A DNA stretch of 64,000 nucleotides from Zygnema cylindricum (GCA_037447655.1 JBBHKE010002130.1:48996-112995); one strand, 5' to 3'; counted from the first letter of the stretch, positions 10,741 to 21,819 are shown. Numbers and translations are program-made. The notes: generated by a model not told the origin, from the letters alone.

Positions 10741-11613
10741 GTAAATGATGAGATGGCTTCTATCATGGAAAAAAATACTTCGGAACTAGTGGATTGTCCT
10801 CGAGACAAAAAACCTACTGGGTGTTAATGGGTATTTAAACTAGAACTGAAGCCAGATAATACCATTGAGAGATATAAGGCTCGATTGGTAGCGAAAGGGT
10901 TCACCCAAAAGGAGGGGATTGACTATGAGGAGACCTTTGCTCCAATTGTTCCGTTCCCATCAGTAAGGATTTTCCTCAGTCTGGTAGTAGCGGAAGACAT
11001 GGAAATACACCAGATGGACATTAAGACTGCTTTTCTAAATGGTGAGTTAGAGGAAGAAATTTTCATGAGAGAACCCGAGGGGTTCGTGGAAGAAGGAGAA
11101 GACAGCAAAATCTACAGGCTCATAAAGTCCTTATATTGTCTGAAGCAGGCTCCCCGACAGTGGAATAAGAAACTAGATGAGTTTCTTACCGGTCTGGGAT
11201 ATATCCGTATCAGCTCTGATAATTCTATCTATATGTTTGAAGATGAGAATGGTATCATTTTTATTGCAATTTATGAGGATGCTCTGTTTGTGTTGAGAAA
11301 ATCTTTCGAAAAGATCAATAAGTTAAAGAAGGATCTTAGAAGCAGATTTGATATGAAGGATTTAGGGGAGGCAAGATATATTTTGGGGATTCAAATGGAG
11401 AGAGATAGGGGGAAGAAGATTATCAGACTTATTAAGAAGGAAACAATAGGTAATATGTTTGAGAAATTCCAGATAGAAAATGCTAACAGTTCTACCACTC
11501 CCATGGACTTGAAAAAAGTAAGTGATGGGAGTGTAGAAGGAGGAGTGATGATATTAGATGATCAGATGAGTCTAGAGGAGAGAGAGTTTATGAAGTTTAT
11601 CCCTTATAGATAG
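10741..11613 (+). pseudogene. Reverse transcriptase (RVT_2 type), family A, dead active site
   Basis: The domain starts about 10741 (NDEMASIMEKNTSELVDCP, one base out of frame with the linker, and a TAA near 10823). It is open from 10885 to 11613 (242 codons). Clear copia RT motifs: RYKARLVAKGFTQKEGIDY, the first catalytic Asp in MDIKTAFLNGELEE, and SLYCLKQAPRQWNKKL. The YVDD box reads YEDA at residues 130-133 of the open stretch, so two changes destroy the catalytic Asp pair. The tail (LGEARYILGIQMERDRG) is the segment preserved in family B proteins. It ends in TAG where D4 reads PYRQIVGSL. Confidence 0.85.
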
Positions 11614-12265
11614 GTAGTAGGAAGTTTAATATATTTTATAAACTGTACCAGGCCGGACATAGCGGCAGGAGTTGGAGTACTCAGTAGGAGTCTTAATGAT
11701 CCTAGGAAGAGAGACTGGGAGCGAGCCAAGAGAGTCATGAGATATCTTGTGGGAACAAAAAAGTTATGGTAACATTTGGGAGGGGAGCACACTGACATCA
11801 CTACTTGGAGTTATGCCAGTTATGGGGACGCACCTATGAAAAGATGCACTTCAGGGTAAGTGTTGTATGTTGGGGAAGGTGTATGCTGTTGGAGTAGTAA
11901 GCAACAAAAGGTGGTTTCTCAGTCTACTATGGAGAGTGAGTACATGGCCATTTGTGAAAGAGTTGATGTGGGTCAAATCCTTGCTGCAAGAACTGGGGTA
12001 TATGAAGGAGGGAGTGCATGAAGTGTTTTGTTATAATCAAGATGCCATTGCAATTGCAGCTAATCCAAAATATCATTTTAAAGCTAAACATATGGATATA
12101 AGATTGAGTTTTGTGAGGGAAAAAGTTGACAATAAGATTGTGAATCTAGTATATAGATCTGATGAAGAAATGGTGGAGTATATGATGACAAAACCAGTGC
12201 CCTCTCCTAAATTGAAATATTGTAGAGAAAAATGTGGACTAAAACTGAAGGTAAAATTAGACTAA
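11614..12265 (+). pseudogene. RNase H, family A, multiple breaks
   Basis: In mixed frames: GSLIYFINCTRPDIAAGVGVL, the first Asp region (TDITTWSYASYGDAPMK, where D4 has WSDASYGD), STMESEYMA, and from 11867 an open stretch with WVKSLLQELGYM, NQDAIAIAANP and KAKHMDIRLSFVREKV. These are the RNase H steps that remove template RNA. There are stops near 11771 and 11858 and at least one frameshift before 11960. The C-terminus ends ten bases before the polypurine tract, as expected for copia elements. Confidence 0.8.
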
Positions 12266-12278
12266 AAAATAAGAGGAG
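12266..12278 (+). promoter_or_regulatory. Polypurine tract, family A
   Basis: AAAATAAGAGGAG immediately upstream of the TG of LTR3. It would act as the plus-strand primer. Confidence 0.75.
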
Positions 12279-13317
12279 TGTTGAAATTAATAGATTTCTA
12301 GAGTATTTTCTAGGTTTAAATATGTTAGTATAAAAGGAAAAGAAAAGGACGAACAGCCTGCCTCCACCTCCTCTCTCTAGCCCCCATACTTGTTGTAGTC
12401 AATAAAAGATAGAGAGGATGGTTGATCCATGGCTGCCTTAGTTCAACAAGCAGTTATTTTTAGTAGGTTACTAAAATTATACCTGACCGACTCGGGATTT
12501 GATCCCGGTACCTGCCGTTCGTCAAGTTGGCCGATAGCGGTCAGCTTTATCCTATTAGACTTTGACTAATGCTAAATGCTATAGTATGTGATAGATATAT
12601 ATTTATTTAGGAGGGAACAAATTAATTTAACTTAAACATTATACGGCATGCATAGATACACGTTTATAAAGTACGAAGTACAATACTACTTTGAAACGGA
12701 TACTGTGGATTTTTGTTTTTACAGCAAAACAAATATAGCGCAAGTATTTATAATGGCTGAGATTGCATTTAGAGTCAAATCCAACGGCGCACATCATCGC
12801 CGAAATCCCATAATGGTCATTTTGGCACTTAGTGACGTGGCATGACCTGGCGCCACGTGGAGAGATAACATTTGGTCGCGGGAATTTCGAGGAACGTACT
12901 GACGAGTGGAAAATGGGGAGCGTCCGCTTAATGGCCTTGTCGTACAAAGGTCGTACAAAAAGTACATCGGCAGTAATACTTTTATGTATTGTAGAGTATT
13001 CTGATTGGTTCGTATAGTTAGTAGATAGGGATTGTGAGAGGGAGCTTGGACTTAGAAAAATCTGGTAGATGGTCTTCTCTCTCTATAAGAAGTTGTATAA
13101 AGTTGGAATTTTTGTCGGCTTATAACTTATCGCCTGGTTGGGCGTTTTCAAAGATTATTTTTCCTACAGACTCATGGGAGTCCACGCTACATAGTGGTGT
13201 AGTCAAATTGTCAGCTTGTCTGCTTGGGTAGCACTGGTTTCCATTGAAAGTGGGTTATTTAATAACTACCTAGAGGCTTCCTATACTCGTTAGTCAAATG
13301 GAGGACACAGAGTTTCA
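12279..13317 (+). repeat. Family A LTR3 (3' LTR)
   Basis: 1039 bp, TGTTGAAATTAATAG to GAGTTTCA, followed by target copy CACAA and satellite 1. It pairs with LTR1 by length, similarity and target duplication. The LTR-borne gag start ATGGAGGACAC is present at its end (13299). Confidence 0.9.
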
Positions 13318-13738
13318 CACAATTTGTTAGCGCTAACAAGAATTGTTACCTAAATTACACAAAATTTTAGTGCTAACAAGAATTGTAACCTAACTTACAC
13401 AACTGTTAGCGCTAAGAGGTATTGTTATCTAAACTGCACAAACTGTTAGCGCTAACATGAATTGTTACCTAACTTACACAAATTGTAAGGGCTAACAAGA
13501 ATTGTAACCTAACTTACACAAACACGCTAACAGGAATTGTTATCTTAACTACACAAACTGTTAGCGCTAACAGGAATTGTTACCTAACTTACAAAAACAA
13601 TTAGAGCTAACAAGAATTTTAACCTAACTTACACAAATTTTTAGCGCTAACAAGAATTGTTATCTCATTTACACAAATTTTTAGCGCTAATAAGAGTTGT
13701 TATCTAAACAACACAAACTGTTAACGCTAACAAGAATT
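13318..13738 (+). repeat. Satellite 1 array segment
   Basis: About ten forward 40-bp monomers between the family A element and the reverse solo LTR. No gene. Confidence 0.95.
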
Positions 13739-14921
13739 TGAAACTCTGTGTGCTTCATTGCCCATAGAAATCGCTGATCCAAAAGAAGCTAATCTAGATA
13801 GCGCCGACCCCAAGTTGATATAAACCCAAATGACTGACCCCTTGACATTTAAAAACCCATTATAGCTTCACCCATGTGAAATAAGACTTTCTGTGATCTC
13901 AGTTCCACCACAGAATGCAAAGTTAGAATATGAGTTTTGGATACATTCACCCACTTTGACTTTCCCTTAGAAATTCAGCCACCCTGGCAGGCAATAACTC
14001 TAGCGGATTACACCCCTGTATAGCTTGGACTTGCCTAATTCTGCAGCAAAAAGAATCACTGAAAATGGTCAAGTAAATTGATAGTTATGAATGGTCAAAG
14101 ATGACCTTTTGTATAGGAGCTCTCTCGGAGAGAGGCTGCTACCTACTAAATTTTCTAAGTCTTATTCCCTATCTAAAACTCTATCTATTGACGTACGACA
14201 CCAACCAAATTACTGTGTCGTACAGAAAAGTACGAGTACCGATGCACTTTCTGTACGGCCATCGTATAACAGGGCCAAATTGTCGACACGTGTCAAATCG
14301 GGATTTGTTCCCGTAATCTCCGGAGTTGCCGTAATCTAATGTTTTCGCACCACGTGTCACTCGAGGTGGCAATGACAGTAAAACGACAAAAATACATTTT
14401 CCGTGATCGCGGCGCCTATCTCCGGCGTCCGATCAAAACCGACTTAATTCTAACCATTGAAAATGGGCGTGCGGTATTTGTTTCGCAGTCTAAATAAATG
14501 CGCGGTATCCTTTTCGTAATGTACATAAGACCGTACTATATTTGAACTGTTTCTATGTACTAGGAATCAATTCTTCTAGTTAAATGAATTGATCTACTTG
14601 GAAACATTTATATCTTTATCAAACTTATCAGTTAATAGTTGGCGTCATAGACTAATTGGATAAAGCTACCGATTAACGGATACCTTGATGGACAAAAGGT
14701 TTTAGGTTCGAATCCTGGGTCTGTCAACTATCATTTTGGTAAGTCTATCCACTCTATTCTATGTGTTCTCTAGAGGACCTAGGAAGCCATGGCTATATAT
14801 CCCCTATCCAGCCTTCAGTGACTACAACAAGTGTGGGGGCTGGGAGAGGGGAGTAAGAGGCATACTGCCTCTGCTCTTTTCCTATCCTAATACAAACCTA
14901 GAAATTATTCAAATATCAACA
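13739..14921 (-). repeat. Solo LTR of family B, reverse orientation
   Basis: 1183 bp, reading on the minus strand from TGTTGATATTTGAATAATTT (at 14921) to GAGTTTCA (at 13739). It is flanked by a perfect 5-bp target duplication GAATT (13734-13738 and 14922-14926). No internal region is present, so it is a solo LTR formed by LTR-LTR recombination. ORFs here are non-coding. Confidence 0.9.
14648..14715 (+). other. tRNA-like box A / box B module within LTR (antisense to LTR)
   Basis: TAGACTAATTGG (14648-14659) resembles an internal Pol III box A. GGTTCGAATCC (14705-14715) is a perfect box B. The spacing is 57 bp. The same segment occurs, more decayed, in the other family A and B LTRs (for example GGATTTGATCC near 12495). 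It may be a SINE or tRNA fragment captured in U3. No cloverleaf can be drawn with paired acceptor ends, so it is not called a tRNA gene. Confidence 0.45.
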
Positions 14922-16026
14922 GAATTGTTATATAAACTACACAACTTGTTAGCGCTAACAAGAATTGTTACCTAAATTCTACAAACTGTTAGCTCTAACA
15001 AGAATTGTAACCTAACTTACACAACTGTTAGAGCTAACACGAATTGTTATCTAAACTACAAAAACTGTTAGTGTTAACAGGAAATTTTATCTAAACTACA
15101 CAAACTGTTAGCGCTTACATGAATTTTTACCTAACTTACACACACTGTTAGCGCTAACAAGAATTGTAACCTATATTACATAAATTGTTAGTGCTAACAA
15201 AAATTGAAACCTAACTTATACAAACTGTTAGCGCTAACAAGAATTATTATCTAAACTACACAACTTCTTAGCGCTAACAAGAATTGTTATCTAATCTACA
15301 CAAACTCTTAGCCCTAACATGAATTGTTACCCAAATTACACAAACTGTTAGCGCTAACAAGAATTGTAACCTAACTAACACAACTGTTAGCTTTAACAGG
15401 AATTGTTATTTTAACTACACAAATTGTTAGCGTTAACAGGAATTGTCACCTAAATTACACAAACTGTTTGGGCTAACAAAAATTATAACCTAACTAACAC
15501 ATTTGTTAGCGCTAACAAGAATTGTTATCTAAACTACACAAAGTGTTAGCGCTAATATGAATTGTTACCTAACTTACACAAACTGTTAGCGCTAACAAGA
15601 ATTGTTATCTAAACTACACAAACTAATAGAGTTAACAAGAATTGTTTTCTAAACTACACAAACTGTTAGGGCTAACAGGAATTGTTATCTAAACTACACA
15701 AACAGTTAGCGTTAATATGAATTATTATCTAAACTACAGAAAGTGTTGGCGCTAACAGGAACTGTTACCTATTTTACACAAACTATTAGCGCAAACAAGA
15801 ATTGTAACCTAACTTACACAAACTGTTAGCGATAACAAGAATTGTTATCTAAACTACACAACTTGTAAGCGCTAACACGAATTGTTACCTAACTTACACA
15901 AACTGTTAGCGCTAACAAGAGTTGAAACCTAACTTACACAAAATGTTAGCGCTAACAAGAATTGTTATCTAAACTACACAAATTGTTAGCTGTAACAGGA
16001 ATTGTTACCTAAATTACAGAAATTGT
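14922..16026 (+). repeat. Satellite 1 array segment
   Basis: About 28 forward 40-bp monomers. No gene. Confidence 0.95.
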
Positions 16027-16835
16027 TGTTGTTTTTGGAAACCTTTAGTCCTCTCAATATCTCGTGTGTGAGAAAGAGATTTCGTACATAGTCATTTTTT
16101 GTGCAGGCTGATTTATCGTAGAAAGGTTTTTATTGTGGTATATAAGTTCGAAGGAGTACACGGGCTGAGTACACTCCAAGCACACGTGTCGGTTCGTGGG
16201 GAAGTCAAGATTGTGTGTTTCGGATAATGGAAAGTACAGTTTGTTTGGGGACCGAGTTTACACGTGGAGGTTCATCTTCCGCGATGAAAGAATGCGCGGT
16301 CGGCGGACGGAGTCCGTTGTCATTTTTTGGAAGAAGAATATTGATTGCGCTCTCATTTCAGCGGGCGAACTTTGACCGAGTACTATTTAAATTTAGCGGC
16401 TGTAAGTTTAAGGTTTGTTGTAAATATTGTGTACGGTTTACAGCGAGTTTTTGTTTGACTAGGTTTAGTGTACCGGTCAACCAGCGGTGTAGATCAGCTG
16501 CAGGTTCACTTGTATATATAGGACTTAGAATATTTTGGAGTTAGGAATTCTGTCTATGAAAAACTGCAAAGCACTTTTTTGGGTGTCTTTGAATTACAAG
16601 ATCATTGAGATCTTTGGTACAAACCTTGTGAAATTCTGCATGTGATTTCTTTGTTGTATAGTTTACATCGTGGCAAATGTTCAGAACTAGGGTGTGTCTG
16701 GTTTGCTTGGGGCATCATTGTGAAGTTGGTCTTTGTGGGTTTTTCGTGAGAGTTTCCTCTTTGTTTATTGATTATTATGGCAATTGCCGGTGCCTCTTCT
16801 TCTTCTTCCGAGCCATAAGTTGCCTCAAGACAACA
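16027..16835 (+). repeat. Solo LTR of a separate copia-type family (E)
   Basis: 809 bp, TGTTGTTTTTGGAAACC to GACAACA, inside satellite 1. The flanks ATTGT (16022-16026) and AGTGT (16836-16840) are a probable target duplication with one change. It contains TATATATA (16513-16520) directly followed by GGACTTAGAATATTTT and, near the end, an LTR-borne ATG (16777) followed by a Ser-rich stretch (ASSSSSE). This is the same architecture as family D. No internal region of this family is in the window. The open frame at 16215-16544 looks like chance. Confidence 0.8.
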
Positions 16836-17163
16836 AGTGTTAGCGCTAACAACAATTGTTATCTAAACTACACAAACTTTTAGCGTTAACATGAATTGTT
16901 ATCTAAACTACACAAACTGTCAGCGCTAACAGGAGTTGTTACCTATATTACACAAACTTATAGCGCTAACAAGAATTGTAACCTAACTTACACAACCTGT
17001 TAGCGCTCACAAGAATTGTTATCTAAACTACACAACTTATCAGCGTTAACAAGAATTGTTATCTAGACTTCACAAACTGTTAGCGTTAACAGGAATTGTT
17101 ATCTAAACTACACACACTGTTAGAGCTAACACAAATTGTTACCTAACATACATTAACTGTTAG
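16836..17163 (+). repeat. Satellite 1 array segment
   Basis: About eight forward 40-bp monomers, ending in the GTTAG target copy of element C1 (17159-17163). Confidence 0.95.
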
Positions 17164-17463
17164 TGTTGTTTTGAAAAGTTTGTTTCGTGCATACACGACA
17201 GTTCGTGCGCTATGGAATTTAATGTGGAGGTTCGAATGGATTCATAGATTGGGGGAGCGAACGAACGGATATAATTTAAGTCATGTAAAAGACTCACTGA
17301 GTGGCGGGTACAAGCATTGACAAATGGACGGCGGATCGCGAAGCGATCCGATGTGGAATAAACGAAATGTTGAAACAGGCACCGCCGATACGGCGTAGTT
17401 GCGACGCAAATAGGACAACGCAACTGCGGTTATTTTGGATGAATATGCGCCGCCGGTACGGAG
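17164..17463 (+). repeat. Family C 5' LTR, left fragment
   Basis: First 300 bp of the C LTR (compare 28613 onward), interrupted after GGTACGGAG by the B LTR starting at 17464. It includes the U3 module CGCAACTGCGGTTATTTT (17420-17437) and the inverted motif TCGCGAAGCGATCC. Confidence 0.85.
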
Positions 17464-18670
17464 TGTTGATGTTTGAGTATTTTCTAGGTCTGTATTAGGA
17501 TAGAAAAAGAGCTGAGGCGGTCTGCCTCTAACTCCCCTATCCAAGCCCCCACACTTGTTGTAGTCACTGAAGGCTGGATAAGGAGCTAGAGCCATGGCTG
17601 CCTAGGCTCTCTAGAGAAGATAGCGGGTGAATTAAGTCTTACCAAAAGCTAGTTGAGGGACCCAAGAATTGATCCTAGTACCTTGCGTCCGTCAATCCGC
17701 ATTAGCCGTTAGCTCTAGCTGTTAAGTCTAGGACAGATATTACGATATATAGGGTTTGATAAATATATAAATCTTTATATGTAGATAAATCCGTTTAACG
17801 GCTAATAGATACTTTGTACATACATACAGTTTGATTTAGTACGAAGTACGGTATGTGGACAGAACGGATACCGCGCATTTGTTTCGATAGCGAAACAAAT
17901 ACCGCGCATTTGTTTCGATAGCGAAACGAATACCAATCGTCGAATTTCAGCGGCTAGGATTATAGCCGGTTTTTGATCGAACGGCCGCGATAGGCGCCGC
18001 GATCACGGAAATGTACTTTTGGCGTTTTACGGTCTTTGCCATGTCAGATAACACGTGGCGTAATAACATTCGATTACGGGAATTCCTGAGATTACAGGAA
18101 CTAATCCTGATTTGACACATGTCGACATTTTGGCCATGTCGTACAATGGCCGTACAGAAAGTACACCGGCACCTGTACTTTTTTGTACGATACAGTAATT
18201 TTATTGGTGCCGTACTTCAGTAGATAGAGTTTTAGAGAGGGAATACGACTTAGAAAATTTCGGGTAGGCAGCTGCCTCTCCCAGAGAGCACTCTGTATAA
18301 ATGGCAAACTTTGGCCAGCCATATCTATCAATTTACTTGACCATTTTAGTGATTCTTTTTGCTGCGGACTCAGGGGAGTCCAGGCTACATAGGGGTGTAG
18401 TTGGTCAGAGTTTTTGTCTGCCAGGGTGGCTGCATTTATTATGGAAAGTCAAAGTGGGTGAATGTGTCCAAATCTCATATTCTAACTTTGCATTCTGTGG
18501 TGGAACTGAGCACATAGAAAGTGTTATTTCACAAGGGTGAATCTATATTGGGATTGTGACTAACAAGGGGTCAGTCATTTGGGTTTATATTAACTTGGAG
18601 TCGGCACTATCTAGATTAGCTTCTTTTGGATCTGCATACTCTGAGGGCTAATGGAGGTCTCAGAGTTTCA
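17464..18670 (+). repeat. Family B LTR, copy 1
   Basis: 1207 bp, TGTTGATGTTTGAG to GAGTTTCA. It carries the GTAC cluster (about 18139-18215), AGGACTTAGAA-like GACTTAGAAAATTT (about 18248) and a TATA box TATAAAT (about 18295). The gag ATG at 18651 lies in its last 20 bp. Confidence 0.88.
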
Positions 18671-19631
18671 GATTATGGGCCCACCATCTAGGGTGCCTAT
18701 GTTCGATGGAAGAGACTTCACCTATTGGGAGTTTACAATGGCAGGATTGCTTTTTGAGAAACACTTATGGGAAATTGTTTCGGGACAAGTGAGATGTCCG
18801 CCATCTGGCTTTCGAGAAGCTTACTATGGAGATTCATCTGAGGCTGCCCAGAATATCAACCGTAGCACAGATGCAACAGAAGGTGAAGGGAAAAATCTTT
18901 CCGTGGATAGGGAAATAGGGGAGAAGGAAAAAGGGACACCAATGGTGAGGGGAGCTAGGCTCTCAGCTATGGTACCCCATGTAGGGATTAAAACTGAAGA
19001 AAATGACACAAAAATATGGGAATACAAAAACACTATAGCAAAACATCTCATACTTAGATATGTGTCTAAGTCGATAGCTATCACTCTTTTAAGTCTAACC
19101 AAAGCTTCAAAGATATGGGAAGCATTAAGTCAAATTTATAAGAGTGAGACTATTCAGAGGCAGCAATTAGTAAAACAAGAAATAGATGCCTACGTTTATA
19201 AAGGCGGTAGCATGATAGAGTTTTGCAATGATATTGCTGCGTTATTAGTTGAGCTTACTAGTGCGGGATATGTAGAATCTGAGGAGAGTAAGATTAATAC
19301 ACTAATTATGAAACTCCCAGATGAGTACGAAAACATCATTTGTCGTATGCAGGCAATGGATGGCTCCTCATGGACTTGGAGCTTTACCATGGGGATAATT
19401 CTTGTGAAGGAAAGCACTTTGGAGCTTCGTAGGGGAAAGGACAGGGTCAATGCATTTTCAGCAGGTGGTGATTGGTGGAAGCGTGATGAGAGGAACGGCG
19501 GTGACGAGCGGAAGCGTGATGAGAGGAACGGTGGTGACGAGCGGAAGCGTGATGAGAGAAAGAAAGACAAAGGTAAACCTTATCGGAACTTTGGTGGAAA
19601 GAGAGGAGAGGAAAAGAAAGGGGAGCTTTGA
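18651..19631 (+). pseudogene. gag: Family B gag, copy 1 (N-terminal part, frameshifted)
   Basis: 326 codons from an LTR-borne ATG. The N-terminus MEVSEFQIMGPPSRVPMFDGRDFTYWEF is shared with family A and crosses the LTR end. The Gag core runs to about residue 265 (ILRYVSKSIAITLLSLTKASKIWEALSQIY, KLPDEYENIICRMQ). An 11-residue repeat based on KRDERNGGDER (33-bp DNA unit, about 19478-19560) follows, then a basic stretch. A single missing base near 19605 relative to copy 2 shifts the frame and ends this part at 19631, four bases into the next frame. The protein would form particles and bind RNA. Apart from the shift the frame is clean. Confidence 0.82.
18671..18685 (+). promoter_or_regulatory. 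Primer-binding site, family B copy 1
   Basis: GATTATGGGCCCACC, one mismatch to the half-tRNA site of family A. Translated as IMGPP within Gag. Confidence 0.72.
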
Positions 19632-20644
19632 AAAAGGGGGCTTGCTTCTTTTGTAGGGAACCGGGTCATTATATGGAGGAATGCCCTTGTTTGGAAAAAC
19701 TTAGAAGTTGGAATGTGGATGAGGAGGAAGAAGGGGAAGAGGAGAAAGAGGATGAAGATATTTTAGAGCTTCTCCGGATTAGTAGTATGGGGAAGAAAGA
19801 AAAGCACACAGTAATTGCACGAAGGCAACAGTGTGCTTTTGGAGGTATAAGGGAAGTAAAGAGAGAGGAGGTACTTGAGGATGTCGAGGAGTGTAGAGTG
19901 TATGACTTAGAAATGAGAAAGTCAGTTCTAGGATCCATAAGTGAAAACGGGAAAGATAAAATTAATCAGGATAATTTTATAGATAATAGGGAACCAGAAA
20001 ACTGGTCGGAAAGGGAGACTTCAACGGATTCCGAGGAAAGGGGAGAAGTGAAACTCGAAGAGGTTTCAAAGGATAGGGGAGAGAAGAAATATTTATTGGG
20101 AATTAAATTAGAAAGTAATAGTGGAAAGAATTCCATGGGAGAGAGTGAGGGAAGTTCAGAAAATGGGGTAATTATCATGGATAAAAATATGAGTACGAAA
20201 GATGTAGATCTTATGAGGAACTTAGTGGGGACTAGTGTTTTTTGGGAATATTTGGGGGTGGATGGATTTGACATCACTACTTGGTGTGACGTCACTTGTG
20301 AAGATGTGCCTGTAAAAGGGTTAGCATCTGGGTGTATGTTGCACATTGGAAATGGGGCTGGCTGTTTAGATCGCAAGAGGGAAATCGGTTTGTGTGTGGA
20401 TGAAAGAATGATGAAGTGGATAAAATCTTTGCTCGGATTTATGGAAAAAGGGATGTTAAATAAAATGTGTGATGCAATTATCATTTCAGTTCATTTAATG
20501 CACTGTGTTAAATACTTTAGTTTTATGAAAGGAAAAAGAAAAAGGAAAAAGAAAAGAAAAAAAAGGGGGAGGGGGTGTTTGTTTACTTGTTTGTGGAAGT
20601 TGAAAGAAAATAGACTAGAAAATAAGGGGAGTGTTGATATTTGA
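19628..20644 (+). pseudogene. Family B copy 1: CCHC knuckle, acidic region and fused pol relics
   Basis: 338 codons continuing the gag frame after the one-base shift, so the true protein has no start here. Residues 6-19 are a perfect CX2CX4HX4C knuckle (CFFCREPGHYMEEC). An acidic run follows (DEEEEGEEEKEDED). KYLLGIKLE then matches the RT tail of family A (RYILGIQME), and VIIMDKNMSTKDVDLM matches its VMILDDQMSLEEREFM. LVGTSVFW to GCLDRKREIG matches the first RNase H region. The C-terminus is strongly basic (KGKRKRKKKRKKRGRG) and reaches into the next LTR. The pol deletion is thus precise enough to keep one frame. No enzymatic motif survives. Confidence 0.8.
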
Positions 20645-21308
20645 GTATTTTCTAGGTCTGTATTAGGATAGAAAAAGAGCTGAGGCGGTCTGCCTCTAAC
20701 TCCCCTATCCAAGCCCCCACACTTGTTGTAGTCACTGAAGGCTGGAGAGGGAGCTAGAGCCATGGCTGCCTAGGCTCTCTAGAGAAGACAAGGGGTGAAT
20801 TAAGTCTTACCAAAAGCTAGTCGAGGGACCCAGGAATTAATCTTGGTACCTGGCGTCTGTCAATCCGCATTAGCCGTTAGCTCTAGCCGTTAAGTCTAGG
20901 ACAGATATTACGATATATAGGGTTTGATAAATATATAAATCTTTATATGTAGATAAATCCGTTTAATGGCTAATAGATACTTTGTACATAGATACAGTTT
21001 GATTTAGTACGAAGTACAGTATGTGGACAGAACGGATACCGCGCATTTGTTTCGATAGCGAAACAAATACCGCGCATTTGTTTCGATAGCGAAACGAATA
21101 CCACGCGTCGAATTTCAGCGGCTAGGATTATAGCCGGTTTTTGATCGGACGGCCGCGATAGGCGCCGCGATCACGGAAATGTACTTTTGGCGTTTTACGG
21201 TCTTTGCCACTTCAGATAACACGTGGCGTAATAACATTCGATTACGGGAATTCCGGAGATTACAGGAACTAATCCTGATTTGACACGTGTCGACATTTTG
21301 GCCATGTC

Positions 21309-21383
21309 GTACAATGGCCGTACAGAAAGTACACCGGCACCTGTACTTTTCTGTACGATACAGTAATTTGATAGGTGCCGTAC
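21309..21383 (+). promoter_or_regulatory. GTAC cluster in family B U3
   Basis: Six GTAC tetramers in 75 bp (starting 21309, 21320, 21329, 21343, 21353, 21380), where about 0.3 is expected by chance. The same cluster is in the other B LTRs. GTAC is the core bound by plant and green-algal SBP-domain factors. The role here is inferred only. Confidence 0.45.
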
Positions 21384-21463
21384 TTCAGTAGATAGAGTTT
21401 TAGAGAGGGAATAGGACTTAGAAAATTTTGGGTAGGCAGCTGCCTCTCCCAGAGAGCACTTTG

Positions 21464-21470
21464 TATAAAT
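21464..21470 (+). promoter_or_regulatory. TATA box, family B LTR
   Basis: TATAAAT about 50 bp downstream of AGGACTTAGAAAATTTT (21413-21429). Conserved in all B LTR copies, so the RNA start is expected about 30 bp further on. Confidence 0.55.
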
Positions 21471-21819
21471 GGCAAACTTTGGCCAGCCATATCTATCAAT
21501 TTACTTGACCATTTTCAGTGATTCTTTTTGCTGCGGACTCACGGGAGTCCAGGCTACACAGGGGTGTAGTCGGTCAGAGTTTTTGTCTGCCAGGGTGGCT
21601 GCATTTATAAGGGAAAGTCAAAGTGGGTGAATGTGTCCAAATCTCATATTCTAACTTTGCATTCTGTGGTGGAACTGAGGACACAGAAAGTGTAATTTCA
21701 CAAGGGTAAATCTATATTGGGATTTTGACTAACAAGCGGTCAGTCATTTGGGTTTATATTAACTTGGAGTCGGCACTATCTAGATTAGCTTCTAATGGAT
21801 CTACATACTCTGAGGGCCA

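Larger units (their letters stand above)
3538..13317 (+). mobile_element. Composite family A copia-type LTR retrotransposon (three LTRs, two bodies)
   Basis: Order: LTR1 (3538-4576), gag-only body fused to a family B-like 3' end, truncated B LTR (to 7104), LTR2 (7105-8108), degenerate gag-PR-IN-RT-RNase H body, polypurine tract, LTR3 (12279-13317). LTR1 and LTR3 are both 1039 bp, resemble each other more than the 1004-bp LTR2, and are flanked by the same 5-bp target duplication CACAA (3533-3537 and 13318-13322). They therefore look like the original pair of one insertion into satellite 1. The inner element begins TGTTGAAATT inside the B LTR but has no 3' LTR of its own before satellite resumes. 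An inner-LTR/outer-LTR deletion is the simplest explanation (inference). Confidence 0.85.

Noticed and set aside
14641-14720. A functional tRNA gene in the reverse B LTR
   Set aside because: Box A and box B are present but the ends do not pair into an acceptor stem and other copies are more decayed; kept only as a tRNA-like module.
16215-16544. 109-codon ORF in the family E LTR as a host gene
   Set aside because: Lies wholly in LTR U3, has no recognised domain and spans the region just before the core promoter.
19669-20763. Long minus-strand ORFs of up to 172 codons opposite family B proteins
   Set aside because: They mirror purine-rich coding sequence on the plus strand, lack domains, and recur only because the two B bodies are copies.
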